DNA from: Bacteroidales bacterium UBA4417
GTDB lineage: Bacteria; Bacteroidota; Bacteroidia; Bacteroidales; UBA4417
DNA length: 7,530 nt
Assembly (NCBI GenBank): GCA_002389705.1
Contig: DGQJ01000260.1
Location: 1 to 7,530 of the forward strand
Direction of reading: 5' to 3'
Position 1 is the first letter of the stretch; every line of letters begins with the position of its first letter. Of the stretch, positions 1 to 7,530 are shown piece after piece. The translations under genes and the position numbers were made by a program. The notes under the pieces were generated by a model. The model searched no databases. It saw only the letters and a program-made list of their open reading frames with translations, and was not told the origin of the DNA.

Positions 1-3000
1 GCATGGGACATCGGCCTCCAACAGGTAACACTAAGCAATATCAGGTTCCGGTACAGCGATCCACGACATGGCATCGGTATAGAACAGGCATTATTGAAAG
101 CTGAAATCGTAACCGACACCTTTTCGCTCCGGCGAAATAAAATTGACCTGGCAAGCTTGAAGCTGGAAAAAGTGAAAGGTTCAATAACGATTTCTGAGGC
201 TGTTAAAGACACCACGACTGAAACTACATCATCGCCTTCGCCCTGGAAGTTTTCAGCCCGAAATCTTTTTCTCGCCGATATATCCCAAACACTTATTCAG
301 CCGGATAACGGGCAAACGATGAAGTTTTCGTTACTGACCGGTAATTTTTCAGTCAGCAAGATCGACCTTACTTCGCAAACTATCATAGTTCCATTCCTGA
401 AACTGCTTGAGCCTTCGGTTGAAGTGATTACTGCTGGGCCATCGCCAACATCAGCTCCTGCTAAGGATGAAAAAATTACAGGTCTTCCTGTTTTCCCCTG
501 GACCATTGCCTGTGATGCAGCCGATATAACAAACGGGAAATTTTTATTAACGGATTTAAATACTAAAAATGCTGACCCGCTGCAGCAATGGTTCCCGGTA
601 CAGGGATTCACAACAAGTATACAGCATTTAAAATTGAGCCCGAAAGGTTCAGGCTTCAGCATCAGTCAGCTTTTGTGCAGTTTTGGCAACCAGGCCATAC
701 TGAAATCGGGAACCATACGTTGTGAACTCGACTCGCTGCAAAGCGGGCATATCACGGCCGACTTCACTGCTCAGCTGAACCACGAAAAAAACAAATGGTT
801 TGTTCGCAACGATGAAATCAGGCTGAACACCGAAATAACAGGATCGCCGGAAAAAATCAGCATTACTACCTGTAAGCTGCATGCCCCCTCGGGTAATGAA
901 ATTCAACTTTCGGGTAACATTACCCAGCCATTGAATCTGCCTGAGGCTGTATTCGACCTGGCTTATAGCACTAACCTGGTTAGCAGGCAACAACTTGCTG
1001 AATTGATTTCGATGTTTTCACCCGGCCTGCAGTTGCCTGAATTTTCGCCAACCATCATCTCGGGAAGCGTAAAAAATACCCTGGCCCACCCCTCGTTTAA
1101 GCTTTTGTTAGTCAGCAAAACCGGGGAAATTAACCTTGCCGGTGATGTGAACCTGAAACAAAAAGCGGGACAAGCCGAAGCAACATTCAGCCAGCTAAGG
1201 CTCGATGAGATAACTCAAAACACAGATCTCGGGCCTGTTAGCGGTCGGATGAATTTGACGGGAAACTGGAATTCCCTTAAAAACCCGGTTACCGAAGGCA
1301 TCGTATATATCGATTCAGTTGTATACAAAAACGTAACCACCCATCATCTTGAATCGGAAATTTCGATAGCCGACAACCTCGGCCATTTTACATTTTTGGC
1401 CGCTGACACTGCTTTTAATTGCCAACTCAACGGAACCTTTGCCTGGGAAGGCAGCAGCTACAACGGGCAGGTTACAGGCAACCTGGATGTAAATGCCGGT
1501 TTGCTTAAACTACTGCCCTTGCCCCTGGCTGCAAAAGGAGACATCCATGCAGATGTATTTAAGTCGGCGGATAGCCTGCGGTCGAAAATAAGCCTTTACC
1601 AGGTACAGATCCGCAACGGCAGCATGAAGTCGGGGGTTGACAGTACTACCATGGAACTGCAGATGAATGATCATCATTTTGAAACCATGCTGAACGCAGA
1701 TTTTATACATGCCGGTTTTAAAAGCCAGGCTTCGTTCAGCAAGTTAACGGAAGCCATCAGCAACATTCGCTTCAACGATATTTTAAGTCTCGACTCTGCT
1801 CAAACCATCAATATGCAGGCGTTTTCAGGGTTTCCCGCTTTTACCATGAAGGCCGAAGCCAGGTACGACTCCATTTTCACGCTTTTTGTACCGGATACGG
1901 TTTTTAACTTCGGGCATTTTAGTCTACAGATGGATAAAAAGAGCCCGGACAGTGTGGCTGAAGGCCGCATGTTGATCGACAGGCTTTTGTACGGGCAATT
2001 TAATGCTTTTGGCATCGGGGCCAGCCTGAATGCCGGCACGCAAAACCTGGGGTGCAATGCAGCTATCGACAGTATACAAATGAGAAAAGTTGTACTGGGT
2101 AAATCGTCGCTCGATTTGAATTATGCTGCTGATAAAGTGCTGGGTAACCTGAATGTTTTGGATCAGGCAGGAATCCCGATTTACAAAATCGGGGCGCAGA
2201 TGCTGAAACAGAAAGACCTGGTAATCATTCAATCCACCCAGCCCGACTGGACCATGAATGCTAACACCTGGGCAATCAACCCTTCCGAATTTATGCGCTG
2301 GCAACCTTCCGCCGGCGACCTGTATGCCGACATGCACCTGGAGCACGACAGCATGGCTATTGATGTTACCGGGCGCACATCCGATCATTTGAAACTCGAT
2401 ATACAGAATGTATACCTGAATATGCTGGTTTCGAGCAGCCTGGTTAACGACATGCCCGATGGCGTGCTGAATGCCAACGTGATATACAGCGACAATAACC
2501 TGAAAAACCTCGATTTGGCTTTAAATATTGCCGGCCTGCGATGGCACAACCTGTTTATTGAAAAATTAAATGCCGATGGAAAGCTGCAAGCCGATACTTC
2601 AGGAATTCTGAATACTGATTTTGTTGTCCGGCTAAATGATTCCTCAATCATTAAAACAACCTATGGCCCAGGCCCGGGAAATGCAGCAAAAAATTTGAAA
2701 TCATCATTCGACAATTTACAGATTGGGTTGATGGAACCATTCTTAACCGAATATGCCAGCCGCATGCAGGGAACAGTAAGCGGGGACATTACGCTTGGGG
2801 CTGAAAACAGCAAGTCGGTACTGAACGGTGAAATACGGATAAAAGAAGCCGCATTGAGTATAGTACCGCTGCAATCAAGGTTTTTCATTCCCGATGATAC
2901 ACTTTTAATCAAGCAAAACCAGTTGTTTTTCAGAAACTTTATGGTGCTCGATTCCACGCAAAAGCAATCATTTGTTGATGGAAATATTAATTTTCAGGAT

Positions 3001-4287
3001 CCCGAAAATATAACCGTTAACATGCATGCCTCCCTCGACAAACTGCAGGTAATGAATACCACGGTAAAGGACAACCCTTCATTTTTCGGGTCCATTGTTG
3101 TGAATTCGGGTGTGGATGTAACAGGAGATATAAAAAGCCCTTCCATCAAAGGACGCATTATGCTCGAGAGTGGTACGGATTTAACGTACAGGCAGGTTCA
3201 GGATCTGAGTGTAAAAGAATCAGAAAAAGCCATCACTTTTGCCAGGCTCGACGGGAACCGTATGCAGCAAATCATTAACAAGAACGCCCAGTCAGGCATA
3301 TCAAAAATGCCTTCCATACAAACTACCATTGAGATCAATCCCAAAAGTATTTTTAATGTAGAGGTAGCAGGAATGTACAATATCGGGGTTCATATTTCGG
3401 GTGGCGGGCTGCTCGATTACACCATGTTGCCCAACAATACCACAAGTTTAACAGGACAATATGAAATACAGAACGGAACTTCTGAACTGAAGATCACCGG
3501 CTGGCCCATGAAACACTTCATTATTACTTCGGGCAGCAACCTGCAATGGAATGGAAACATAAACGACCCCACGCTAAACCTCGAAGCCACCACCAAAGTA
3601 AAAGGAGCATACCTGAACCCGGTAGATAATAAAAACCGGAATGTTGATTTTATCGTTTCCATGAAACTAATGAACAGGCTCTCGCAACTCGAAATCCTAT
3701 TTGATGTAAACAGCCCCGATCAATACATCAGCAGTGTGCTCAATTCACTTTCGGACGATGAGCTGATGAAACAGGCTGTTAACCTCCTGCTGTTCGAGAG
3801 TATACAACTGCCCGGTATCGAAAGTTCGTCAAATTACCTGTCTGCGCAAATGAATAGTTTCTGGGAATCGCAATTAAACGCCATGACCAAAACCAGCATT
3901 AAAAACGTGGATCTTTCATTTGGTATCGACACCTACACCCAAAGCACAGCCACCGGGGCCCAGGATAAAACCAGTTTTACCTACGAAATGGAACGGAAAT
4001 TATGGAAGGACAAGGCATCCGTTAAAGTGTCGGGCAGGCTTAGCGACGATAACCCCGGCGGGCAGCAGGTGAACAGTGTGATCGAAAATTTTACTTTCGA
4101 GTATTCGCTGGATACCACAAGCACCAAATACCTGAAACTTTACAGGCACCAGGATTATGAAGACATTCTTGAAGGACAGGTTACCAAATCGGGTGTAGGT
4201 TTCATCTACCGTAAAAACTACCCATACCTGAGAGATATCTGGCAACGTAAATCGCAAAAACCCAAACCACCGGTAATGCCCAGATGA
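1..4287 (+). CDS. tamB: TamB, translocation and assembly module inner-membrane subunit (5' partial)
   Basis: Seen: an open frame from the first base of the window to TGA at 4285-4287, giving 1428 residues. The TTG at 94 is not the true start, because the 31 codons before it are open and read as the same kind of beta-rich sequence; the real start and N-terminal membrane anchor lie upstream. The protein is almost wholly alternating polar/hydrophobic beta strand. AsmA/TamB-type units of the form Gly-x-(8-10)-Pro-x-x-x-Gly recur, for example near residues 417-438 and at 1041-1055 (GDIKSPSIKGRIML). The C-terminal DUF490/TamB domain is clear from about residue 1030: WNGNINDPTLNLEA begins at 1183, and DDELMKQAVNLLLFESIQLPG is at about 1252-1272. 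Family knowledge: TamB bridges the periplasm as a long hydrophobic beta-groove, docks on its outer-membrane Omp85 partner through the C-terminal domain, and is implicated in outer-membrane protein assembly and inter-membrane phospholipid transport. The partner gene follows 96 bases downstream. The family call is firm; the exact cargo is unknown. Confidence 0.92.
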   Translation, partial: AWDIGLQQVTLSNIRFRYSDPRHGIGIEQALLKAEIVTDTFSLRRNKIDLASLKLEKVKGSITISEAVKDTTTETTSSPSPWKFSARNLFLADISQTLIQPDNGQTMKFSLLTGNFSVSKIDLTSQTIIVPFLKLLEPSVEVITAGPSPTSAPAKDEKITGLPVFPWTIACDAADITNGKFLLTDLNTKNADPLQQWFPVQGFTTSIQHLKLSPKGSGFSISQLLCSFGNQAILKSGTIRCELDSLQSGHITADFTAQLNHEKNKWFVRNDEIRLNTEITGSPEKISITTCKLHAPSGNEIQLSGNITQPLNLPEAVFDLAYSTNLVSRQQLAELISMFSPGLQLPEFSPTIISGSVKNTLAHPSFKLLLVSKTGEINLAGDVNLKQKAGQAEATFSQLRLDEITQNTDLGPVSGRMNLTGNWNSLKNPVTEGIVYIDSVVYKNVTTHHLESEISIADNLGHFTFLAADTAFNCQLNGTFAWEGSSYNGQVTGNLDVNAGLLKLLPLPLAAKGDIHADVFKSADSLRSKISLYQVQIRNGSMKSGVDSTTMELQMNDHHFETMLNADFIHAGFKSQASFSKLTEAISNIRFNDILSLDSAQTINMQAFSGFPAFTMKAEARYDSIFTLFVPDTVFNFGHFSLQMDKKSPDSVAEGRMLIDRLLYGQFNAFGIGASLNAGTQNLGCNAAIDSIQMRKVVLGKSSLDLNYAADKVLGNLNVLDQAGIPIYKIGAQMLKQKDLVIIQSTQPDWTMNANTWAINPSEFMRWQPSAGDLYADMHLEHDSMAIDVTGRTSDHLKLDIQNVYLNMLVSSSLVNDMPDGVLNANVIYSDNNLKNLDLALNIAGLRWHNLFIEKLNADGKLQADTSGILNTDFVVRLNDSSIIKTTYGPGPGNAAKNLKSSFDNLQIGLMEPFLTEYASRMQGTVSGDITLGAENSKSVLNGEIRIKEAALSIVPLQSRFFIPDDTLLIKQNQLFFRNFMVLDSTQKQSFVDGNINFQDPENITVNMHASLDKLQVMNTTVKDNPSFFGSIVVNSGVDVTGDIKSPSIKGRIMLESGTDLTYRQVQDLSVKESEKAITFARLDGNRMQQIINKNAQSGISKMPSIQTTIEINPKSIFNVEVAGMYNIGVHISGGGLLDYTMLPNNTTSLTGQYEIQNGTSELKITGWPMKHFIITSGSNLQWNGNINDPTLNLEATTKVKGAYLNPVDNKNRNVDFIVSMKLMNRLSQLEILFDVNSPDQYISSVLNSLSDDELMKQAVNLLLFESIQLPGIESSSNYLSAQMNSFWESQLNAMTKTSIKNVDLSFGIDTYTQSTATGAQDKTSFTYEMERKLWKDKASVKVSGRLSDDNPGGQQVNSVIENFTFEYSLDTTSTKYLKLYRHQDYEDILEGQVTKSGVGFIYRKNYPYLRDIWQRKSQKPKPPVMPR

Positions 4288-4383
4288 GGATTCTACCCGT
4301 TAAAACTTACAGTCATCAGCTAAAACCATTCAAAAATCCAACTTTAAAAAATTAACCCAGCCCAGAGCAAATCAAGCTTACCT

Positions 4384-4449
4384 ATGAAATTCCGGAAACA
4401 GATATTATATTTTGCAAGCATACTGGCAGTATTGATGCTGCATGCCTGT
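4384..4449 (+). other. Lipoprotein signal peptide and lipidated cysteine of TamL
   Basis: These codons encode a basic n-region (Lys2, Arg4, Lys5), a hydrophobic core at residues 7-19 and the lipobox Leu19-His20-Ala21-Cys22, with Cys22 at 4447-4449. Signal peptidase II should cut before Cys22. The next residues, SNTRKLG, contain no run of acidic residues like the surface-export signal known for some Bacteroidota lipoproteins, so the lipid and POTRA region are inferred to stay on the periplasmic side. Confidence 0.85.
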
Positions 4450-6687
4450 TCGAATACCCGGAAACTGGGCGATACCCAAATGCTATACACCGGCTTGGGC
4501 AAGGTTGATATTATAAATCGTGCAACCGACCACGACCCTGCACCGGCTGTGAAACTATGCAAGGAAGTGACATATTATAAGCCAAACGGCGCTTTGTTTG
4601 GCACCAAAAGGGTATTGCCGCCTCTGGGCTTGTGGACTTACAATTACTTAAAGCCAAAAGGCAAAGGAAAACTCGCTAACTGGTTTTACAAAACTTTTTC
4701 GAGCAATCCTGTTCTGATTTCGAAAGTAAATCCTGAACAGCGCTGCCGGAAGATAGAATCAGATCTGTTCGGAATCGGCTTTTTTAATTCGAATGCCCGC
4801 TTTACAATCGATACAAACGCAAAAAATAACAGGAAAGCCAAAATCTCCTATTTCATTGAAATAAATAAAGCATTTACAATAAATAAAATACTGTATACCA
4901 CACCCGCTAAATACATTGACAGTATTATAACCGGCGACCGGGAGAACCTCATGTTGCGGACAGGCGACAATTTTAACCTCGAAACCGTGAAATCAGAAAA
5001 GCGAAGAATTGCTGCCATGCTGGTTGAACGCGGTTTTTATTTTTTTAAACCCGATTACCTGCAAATTATCGCCGATACATCAGCATCCCCGGGGCAGATG
5101 GATCTTTTAATCGGCCGGTCGGCTGTAACCCCTTCTTATGCCTGCCATACGTATACCCTGGATCAAATCACGGTAAAAATGACTGGTGTCCGTACTAATT
5201 CTATTCCAAAAGCAGTATTCCCTGATACCGTGTATTACGACAGCATATGTTTTACGGGCCTGAAAAACTACCTGAAACCCGAAGTACTGGCACAAACCAT
5301 CCAGTTCCGCAAAGGCGATTTGTATGCTATTTCGAAACACCAGGGATCCATCATGCGGATCAATAACCTGGGGATTTTCAGGTTTGTGAAAGTACGGTTC
5401 AGCATGAACGACAGTACTCAGCAAAAACTGGATATGCTGATAGAGGTTGTGCCTAAGGACGATGTAAGCCTCAACTTCGAAGGTTTTGTGGAAACAAAAT
5501 CCTCAGGTTTTTCGGGGCCCGGTGCCGAAATAACTCTTGCCCATGCCAACCTGGGAAGGGCCGCCAACAAACTACAACTCAAACTGAACGGCACTTTCGA
5601 GTGGCAATGGGGTACAAAAACCGAAAATAACCTGGGTACCAATTCATATAACCTCGGCATTAAATCGTCCTTTGTTTTTCCGCGCCTGGTTTTACCGTTC
5701 CAGTTCAGGGGGCAATCGAAACTCCTGCAAACCAAAACCGCAATCAGTGCCGGTTTTGAGTTTATGAATAACATAAAGTATTACAGGATGACATCCGCAA
5801 ACCTGGGATGGGGATACCAGTGGAAAAGGACTCAAAAAATAACGCATTCGTTTTTCCCGTTTAACCTCAACATGGTTAATCTGCTGGAGACAACGCCTGA
5901 GTTTGATACGATTGTGAATACGAATCCTTATGTAAAAAAGAGCTTTGAGGAACAGTCGATCGCCGGCATGAAGTATGATTTTATTTACGATAATTCAACC
6001 CGCACTGCGAATAGCACTTACCTGCAGCTAAGCATCGGAACCTCGGGGAACCTCCTCGACCTGATTAAAAGCCACACCTCGGATAATGAAAGGCCATATA
6101 CCATCCTTGGCAACGTGTACTCCCAGTTTATCAAAGCTACGCTTGATGCGCGTTATTACACCCGAAGTGCCAAGAAAGGGGTAGCCATTCGGCTGTATAC
6201 CGGAACCGGAATTTCGTACGGTAATTCGAGTGTAATGCCCTATATTGAGCAGTATTACAGCGGCGGCTCCAACAGCATCAGGGCTTTTGTGGCCCGATCG
6301 CTTGGGCCGGGAGGCTACCAGCCCGAAGAATCGAATGGAATTATTGATCAAACCGGCGACATCAGGATAGAAGGAAATATTGAATACCGTTTTGTCATTT
6401 CCAAATCCTTGCTGGGCGCTCTTTTTGTGGATGCCGGCAATGTATGGCTGCTGAATACCGATGAATATCGCCCTGATGCAGAATTCAAATTTAATACGTT
6501 TGCAAAACAGCTGGCTGTTGGCACAGGCGCCGGGCTACGGTTCGATTTTGATTTCTTTGTGTTGCGTACTGATTTCGGTGTACCGCTACGCACACCTTAC
6601 GCGGGCGAAACTGGAAACTGGATTAAAAGCGTTAACGACAAACGGTTCGGAATTCTGCTAAACCTTGCAATCGGTTACCCGTTCTGA
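4384..6687 (+). CDS. tamL: TamL, lipoprotein-type Omp85 outer-membrane assembly barrel
   Basis: Complete, 767 residues. The N-terminus (MKFRKQ, then a hydrophobic stretch) ends in the lipobox L-H-A-C with Cys22, so the mature protein should be lipidated; this supports ATG 4384 as start although no Shine-Dalgarno sequence precedes it. Roughly three POTRA-like regions follow: about 36-160 (expanded, with the FSSNPVLIS segment), 160-245 (FTINKILY ... LVERGFYFF) and 257-359 (VYYDSICFTGLKNYL ... NNLGIFRFVKVRF). The barrel spans about 360-767. Omp85 landmarks are GGSNSIRAF at 627-635 followed by SLGPGGY (the loop-6 motif), GDIRIEGNIEYRF at 658-670, LFVDAGNVW at 680-688, and a terminal beta-signal ending LAIGYPF. 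Family knowledge: TamL is the lipidated TamA-like form typical of Bacteroidota, acting in the outer membrane with TamB. The adjacent tamB supports this over BamA, which normally has five POTRAs and a non-lipid signal peptide. The 96-base gap from tamB shows no promoter or terminator I can recognise, so co-transcription is likely (inference). Confidence 0.87.
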   Translation: MKFRKQILYFASILAVLMLHACSNTRKLGDTQMLYTGLGKVDIINRATDHDPAPAVKLCKEVTYYKPNGALFGTKRVLPPLGLWTYNYLKPKGKGKLANWFYKTFSSNPVLISKVNPEQRCRKIESDLFGIGFFNSNARFTIDTNAKNNRKAKISYFIEINKAFTINKILYTTPAKYIDSIITGDRENLMLRTGDNFNLETVKSEKRRIAAMLVERGFYFFKPDYLQIIADTSASPGQMDLLIGRSAVTPSYACHTYTLDQITVKMTGVRTNSIPKAVFPDTVYYDSICFTGLKNYLKPEVLAQTIQFRKGDLYAISKHQGSIMRINNLGIFRFVKVRFSMNDSTQQKLDMLIEVVPKDDVSLNFEGFVETKSSGFSGPGAEITLAHANLGRAANKLQLKLNGTFEWQWGTKTENNLGTNSYNLGIKSSFVFPRLVLPFQFRGQSKLLQTKTAISAGFEFMNNIKYYRMTSANLGWGYQWKRTQKITHSFFPFNLNMVNLLETTPEFDTIVNTNPYVKKSFEEQSIAGMKYDFIYDNSTRTANSTYLQLSIGTSGNLLDLIKSHTSDNERPYTILGNVYSQFIKATLDARYYTRSAKKGVAIRLYTGTGISYGNSSVMPYIEQYYSGGSNSIRAFVARSLGPGGYQPEESNGIIDQTGDIRIEGNIEYRFVISKSLLGALFVDAGNVWLLNTDEYRPDAEFKFNTFAKQLAVGTGAGLRFDFDFFVLRTDFGVPLRTPYAGETGNWIKSVNDKRFGILLNLAIGYPF

Positions 6688-6728
6688 TTCACGGGGCTGG
6701 TTGTTCCCCACACAATGAAACAATTTAT

Positions 6729-6736
6729 TACTTTTG
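6729..6736 (+). promoter_or_regulatory. Candidate Bacteroidota -7 promoter element
   Basis: TACTTTTG matches the TAnnTTTG consensus of the -7 element of the primary sigma factor in Bacteroidota. It lies in the gap between tamL and the third gene and would start transcription near 6740-6745, leaving an untranslated leader of about 50 bases before ATG 6794. The upstream partner is poor: the nearest TTG, at 6701-6703, is 25 bases away, longer than the usual 17-23. A chance match is possible, and the third gene may instead be read through from tamL. Confidence 0.3.
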
Positions 6737-6793
6737 AGAAATACCTGGTCACCACCGGTAAAACAGTCATCCATCCGATATCAAATCATATTT

Positions 6794-6874
6794 ATGCACC
6801 CTGCAACAGGAAAAGCGGTTCAAAAGTGGATGATGCTGTTTCTTGCAGTGTTAATCGGCTTGAACGTATCGGCA
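6794..6874 (+). other. Signal peptide of the POTRA-less barrel protein
   Basis: The 27 codons from ATG 6794 give a short basic n-region, a hydrophobic core (residues 12-23) and the cleavage motif V-S-A before Gln28. A Ser-Ala-Gln junction is common for Sec-exported outer-membrane proteins in Bacteroidota. There is no cysteine near the site, so unlike the upstream TamL this protein should not be lipidated. This signal is the main reason for choosing the reading frame and start here. Confidence 0.75.
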
Positions 6875-7530
6875 CAAACTGTTTCGAAAGATTTAAAGGA
6901 TGTGTACCTGGAATGGAAACATGATACGCTTCATAAACCAGAAGCCAGGCTCACTGTCGGCAAATCATACATTTCAATATTGCCGTTTATCGGTTACGCT
7001 CCGGCCAACGGGTTTGTGGCAGGCGGTGCGCTCAGTTACTCAAGGTTACTCGGGCATCCGCCTACCAACCTTTCGACGCTGATGATGAATTTCCAGGTGA
7101 CCTCCAAAAGGCAGCTGATGATTAATGCCCGTTCGAAAATTTTCTTTGATCATAACAAATGGTTTCTGCAGGGCGACTGGCGGCTGCTGTTTTTTACACA
7201 ACCTACTTATGGACTTGGCATTGATAATTCAAGCGAAAACAGGACTACCTTCCACATCAATACCCTGGTTGAAGAAACAAGTTCTGCCGGCGAAGACATG
7301 AACTATAACCAGTTGAGGTTTTACGAAGAAGCCGGGGTAAAACTGGGCGAATCGGATTTTTTCGCAAGCTTCGGCATCGCTATCGATCAACATTTTAAGA
7401 TTGTTGATAAACGACTGGATACCGATCCGCAAAGTCCTGATTTTTACATTACCAACCATTACAAATATTCGGTTACCAATAATTTTAATCCCGAAAAATA
7501 CGGGACCCAGGGCTTACGGTTTACACTGCT
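6794..7530 (+). CDS. Exported Omp85-like beta-barrel protein without POTRA domains (3' partial)
   Basis: Seen: an open frame from ATG 6794 to the window edge, 245 codons with no stop. Residues 1-27 look like a type I signal peptide: Lys7 and Lys11, hydrophobic core WMMLFLAVLIGL, cleavage after Val-Ser-Ala before Gln28. ATG 6830 is possible but would lose the basic residues, so 6794 is preferred; no Shine-Dalgarno sequence is visible. After a linker of about 30 residues the protein goes straight into amphipathic beta strands: LPFIGYAPANGFVAGGALSY at 63-82, then LMMNFQVTSKRQLMINARSKIFF and WFLQGDWRLLFFTQPTYGLGI. The Pro-x-x-Gly-Tyr/Gly-Gly opening, the T-x-K-x-Q hairpin and the YGLGI strand resemble the start of the BamA/TamA surface-antigen barrel of Bacteroidota proteins. 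Family knowledge: POTRA-less Omp85 proteins exist in this phylum, with no settled function. The signature loop-6 motif and beta-signal would lie beyond the edge, so the family call is provisional; another outer-membrane barrel family is the main alternative. It is in a different frame from tamL, 106 bases downstream. Confidence 0.72.
   Translation, partial: MHPATGKAVQKWMMLFLAVLIGLNVSAQTVSKDLKDVYLEWKHDTLHKPEARLTVGKSYISILPFIGYAPANGFVAGGALSYSRLLGHPPTNLSTLMMNFQVTSKRQLMINARSKIFFDHNKWFLQGDWRLLFFTQPTYGLGIDNSSENRTTFHINTLVEETSSAGEDMNYNQLRFYEEAGVKLGESDFFASFGIAIDQHFKIVDKRLDTDPQSPDFYITNHYKYSVTNNFNPEKYGTQGLRFTL

Noticed and set aside
94..96. TTG as a translation start for the TamB-type gene
   Set aside because: The frame is open to the window edge and the upstream 31 codons continue the same beta-rich TamB-like sequence, so the gene is 5'-truncated by the window rather than starting here.
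1924..2388. A 154-codon antisense open frame inside tamB
   Set aside because: Long antisense frames arise from the codon use of the sense gene. The product has no domain-like features and there is no start-site or promoter support; other antisense frames in tamB and tamL were dropped for the same reason.
4288..4383. Search for a promoter or terminator between tamB and tamL
   Set aside because: No TAnnTTTG-like element and no stem with a T run was found; nothing beyond a plain AT-rich spacer is supported.
6693..6709. GGGG...CCCC inverted repeat just after the tamL stop, considered as a terminator
   Set aside because: The stem is only 4 base pairs with a 9-base loop and no following T run, so it is not a credible intrinsic terminator.
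6715..6924. A 69-codon open frame beginning with ATG soon after tamL
   Set aside because: It overlaps the third gene in another frame, its product has no signal peptide, strand pattern or recognisable motif, and the overlapping frame from 6794 encodes a convincing exported barrel. Likely a chance frame.
6900..7082. A 60-codon frame inside the third gene
   Set aside because: Lies wholly within the barrel-coding frame and has low-complexity, non-protein-like composition; a shadow frame.

Overview
The window suggests a member of the Bacteroidota. The main reasons are a lipoprotein-type Omp85 protein of the TamL kind, start codons without a recognisable Shine-Dalgarno sequence, a type I signal peptide ending in Ser-Ala-Gln, and one TAnnTTTG-like promoter element. 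The genus cannot be told from the sequence alone. All three genes lie on the + strand, there are no stretches of 300 bases without a gene, and I see no RNA gene, mobile element, CRISPR array or long repeat.

Layout: (1) positions 1-4287 hold the C-terminal 1428 residues of a very large TamB-type protein, whose N-terminal membrane anchor lies off the left edge. (2) After a 96-base gap, 4384-6687 encodes a complete 767-residue outer-membrane lipoprotein of the Omp85 superfamily, best called TamL, with N-terminal POTRA-like repeats and a C-terminal 16-strand-type barrel domain. (3) After a further 106-base gap, a third frame opens at 6794 and runs off the right edge. It encodes an exported protein whose visible part passes from signal peptide through a short linker directly into Omp85-like barrel strands, with no room for POTRA domains.

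The first two genes are the two halves of a translocation and assembly module (TAM). TamB is a long periplasm-spanning beta-groove protein anchored in the inner membrane, and TamA/TamL is its outer-membrane barrel partner. Together they help insert outer-membrane proteins and/or move lipids between the membranes. The third gene would be a second, POTRA-less barrel of the same superfamily beside the TAM pair; whether it works with TAM is unknown. This is mainly a conserved envelope-biogenesis locus rather than an obvious new system. The third gene and its association with tamB-tamL are the part most worth a second look.
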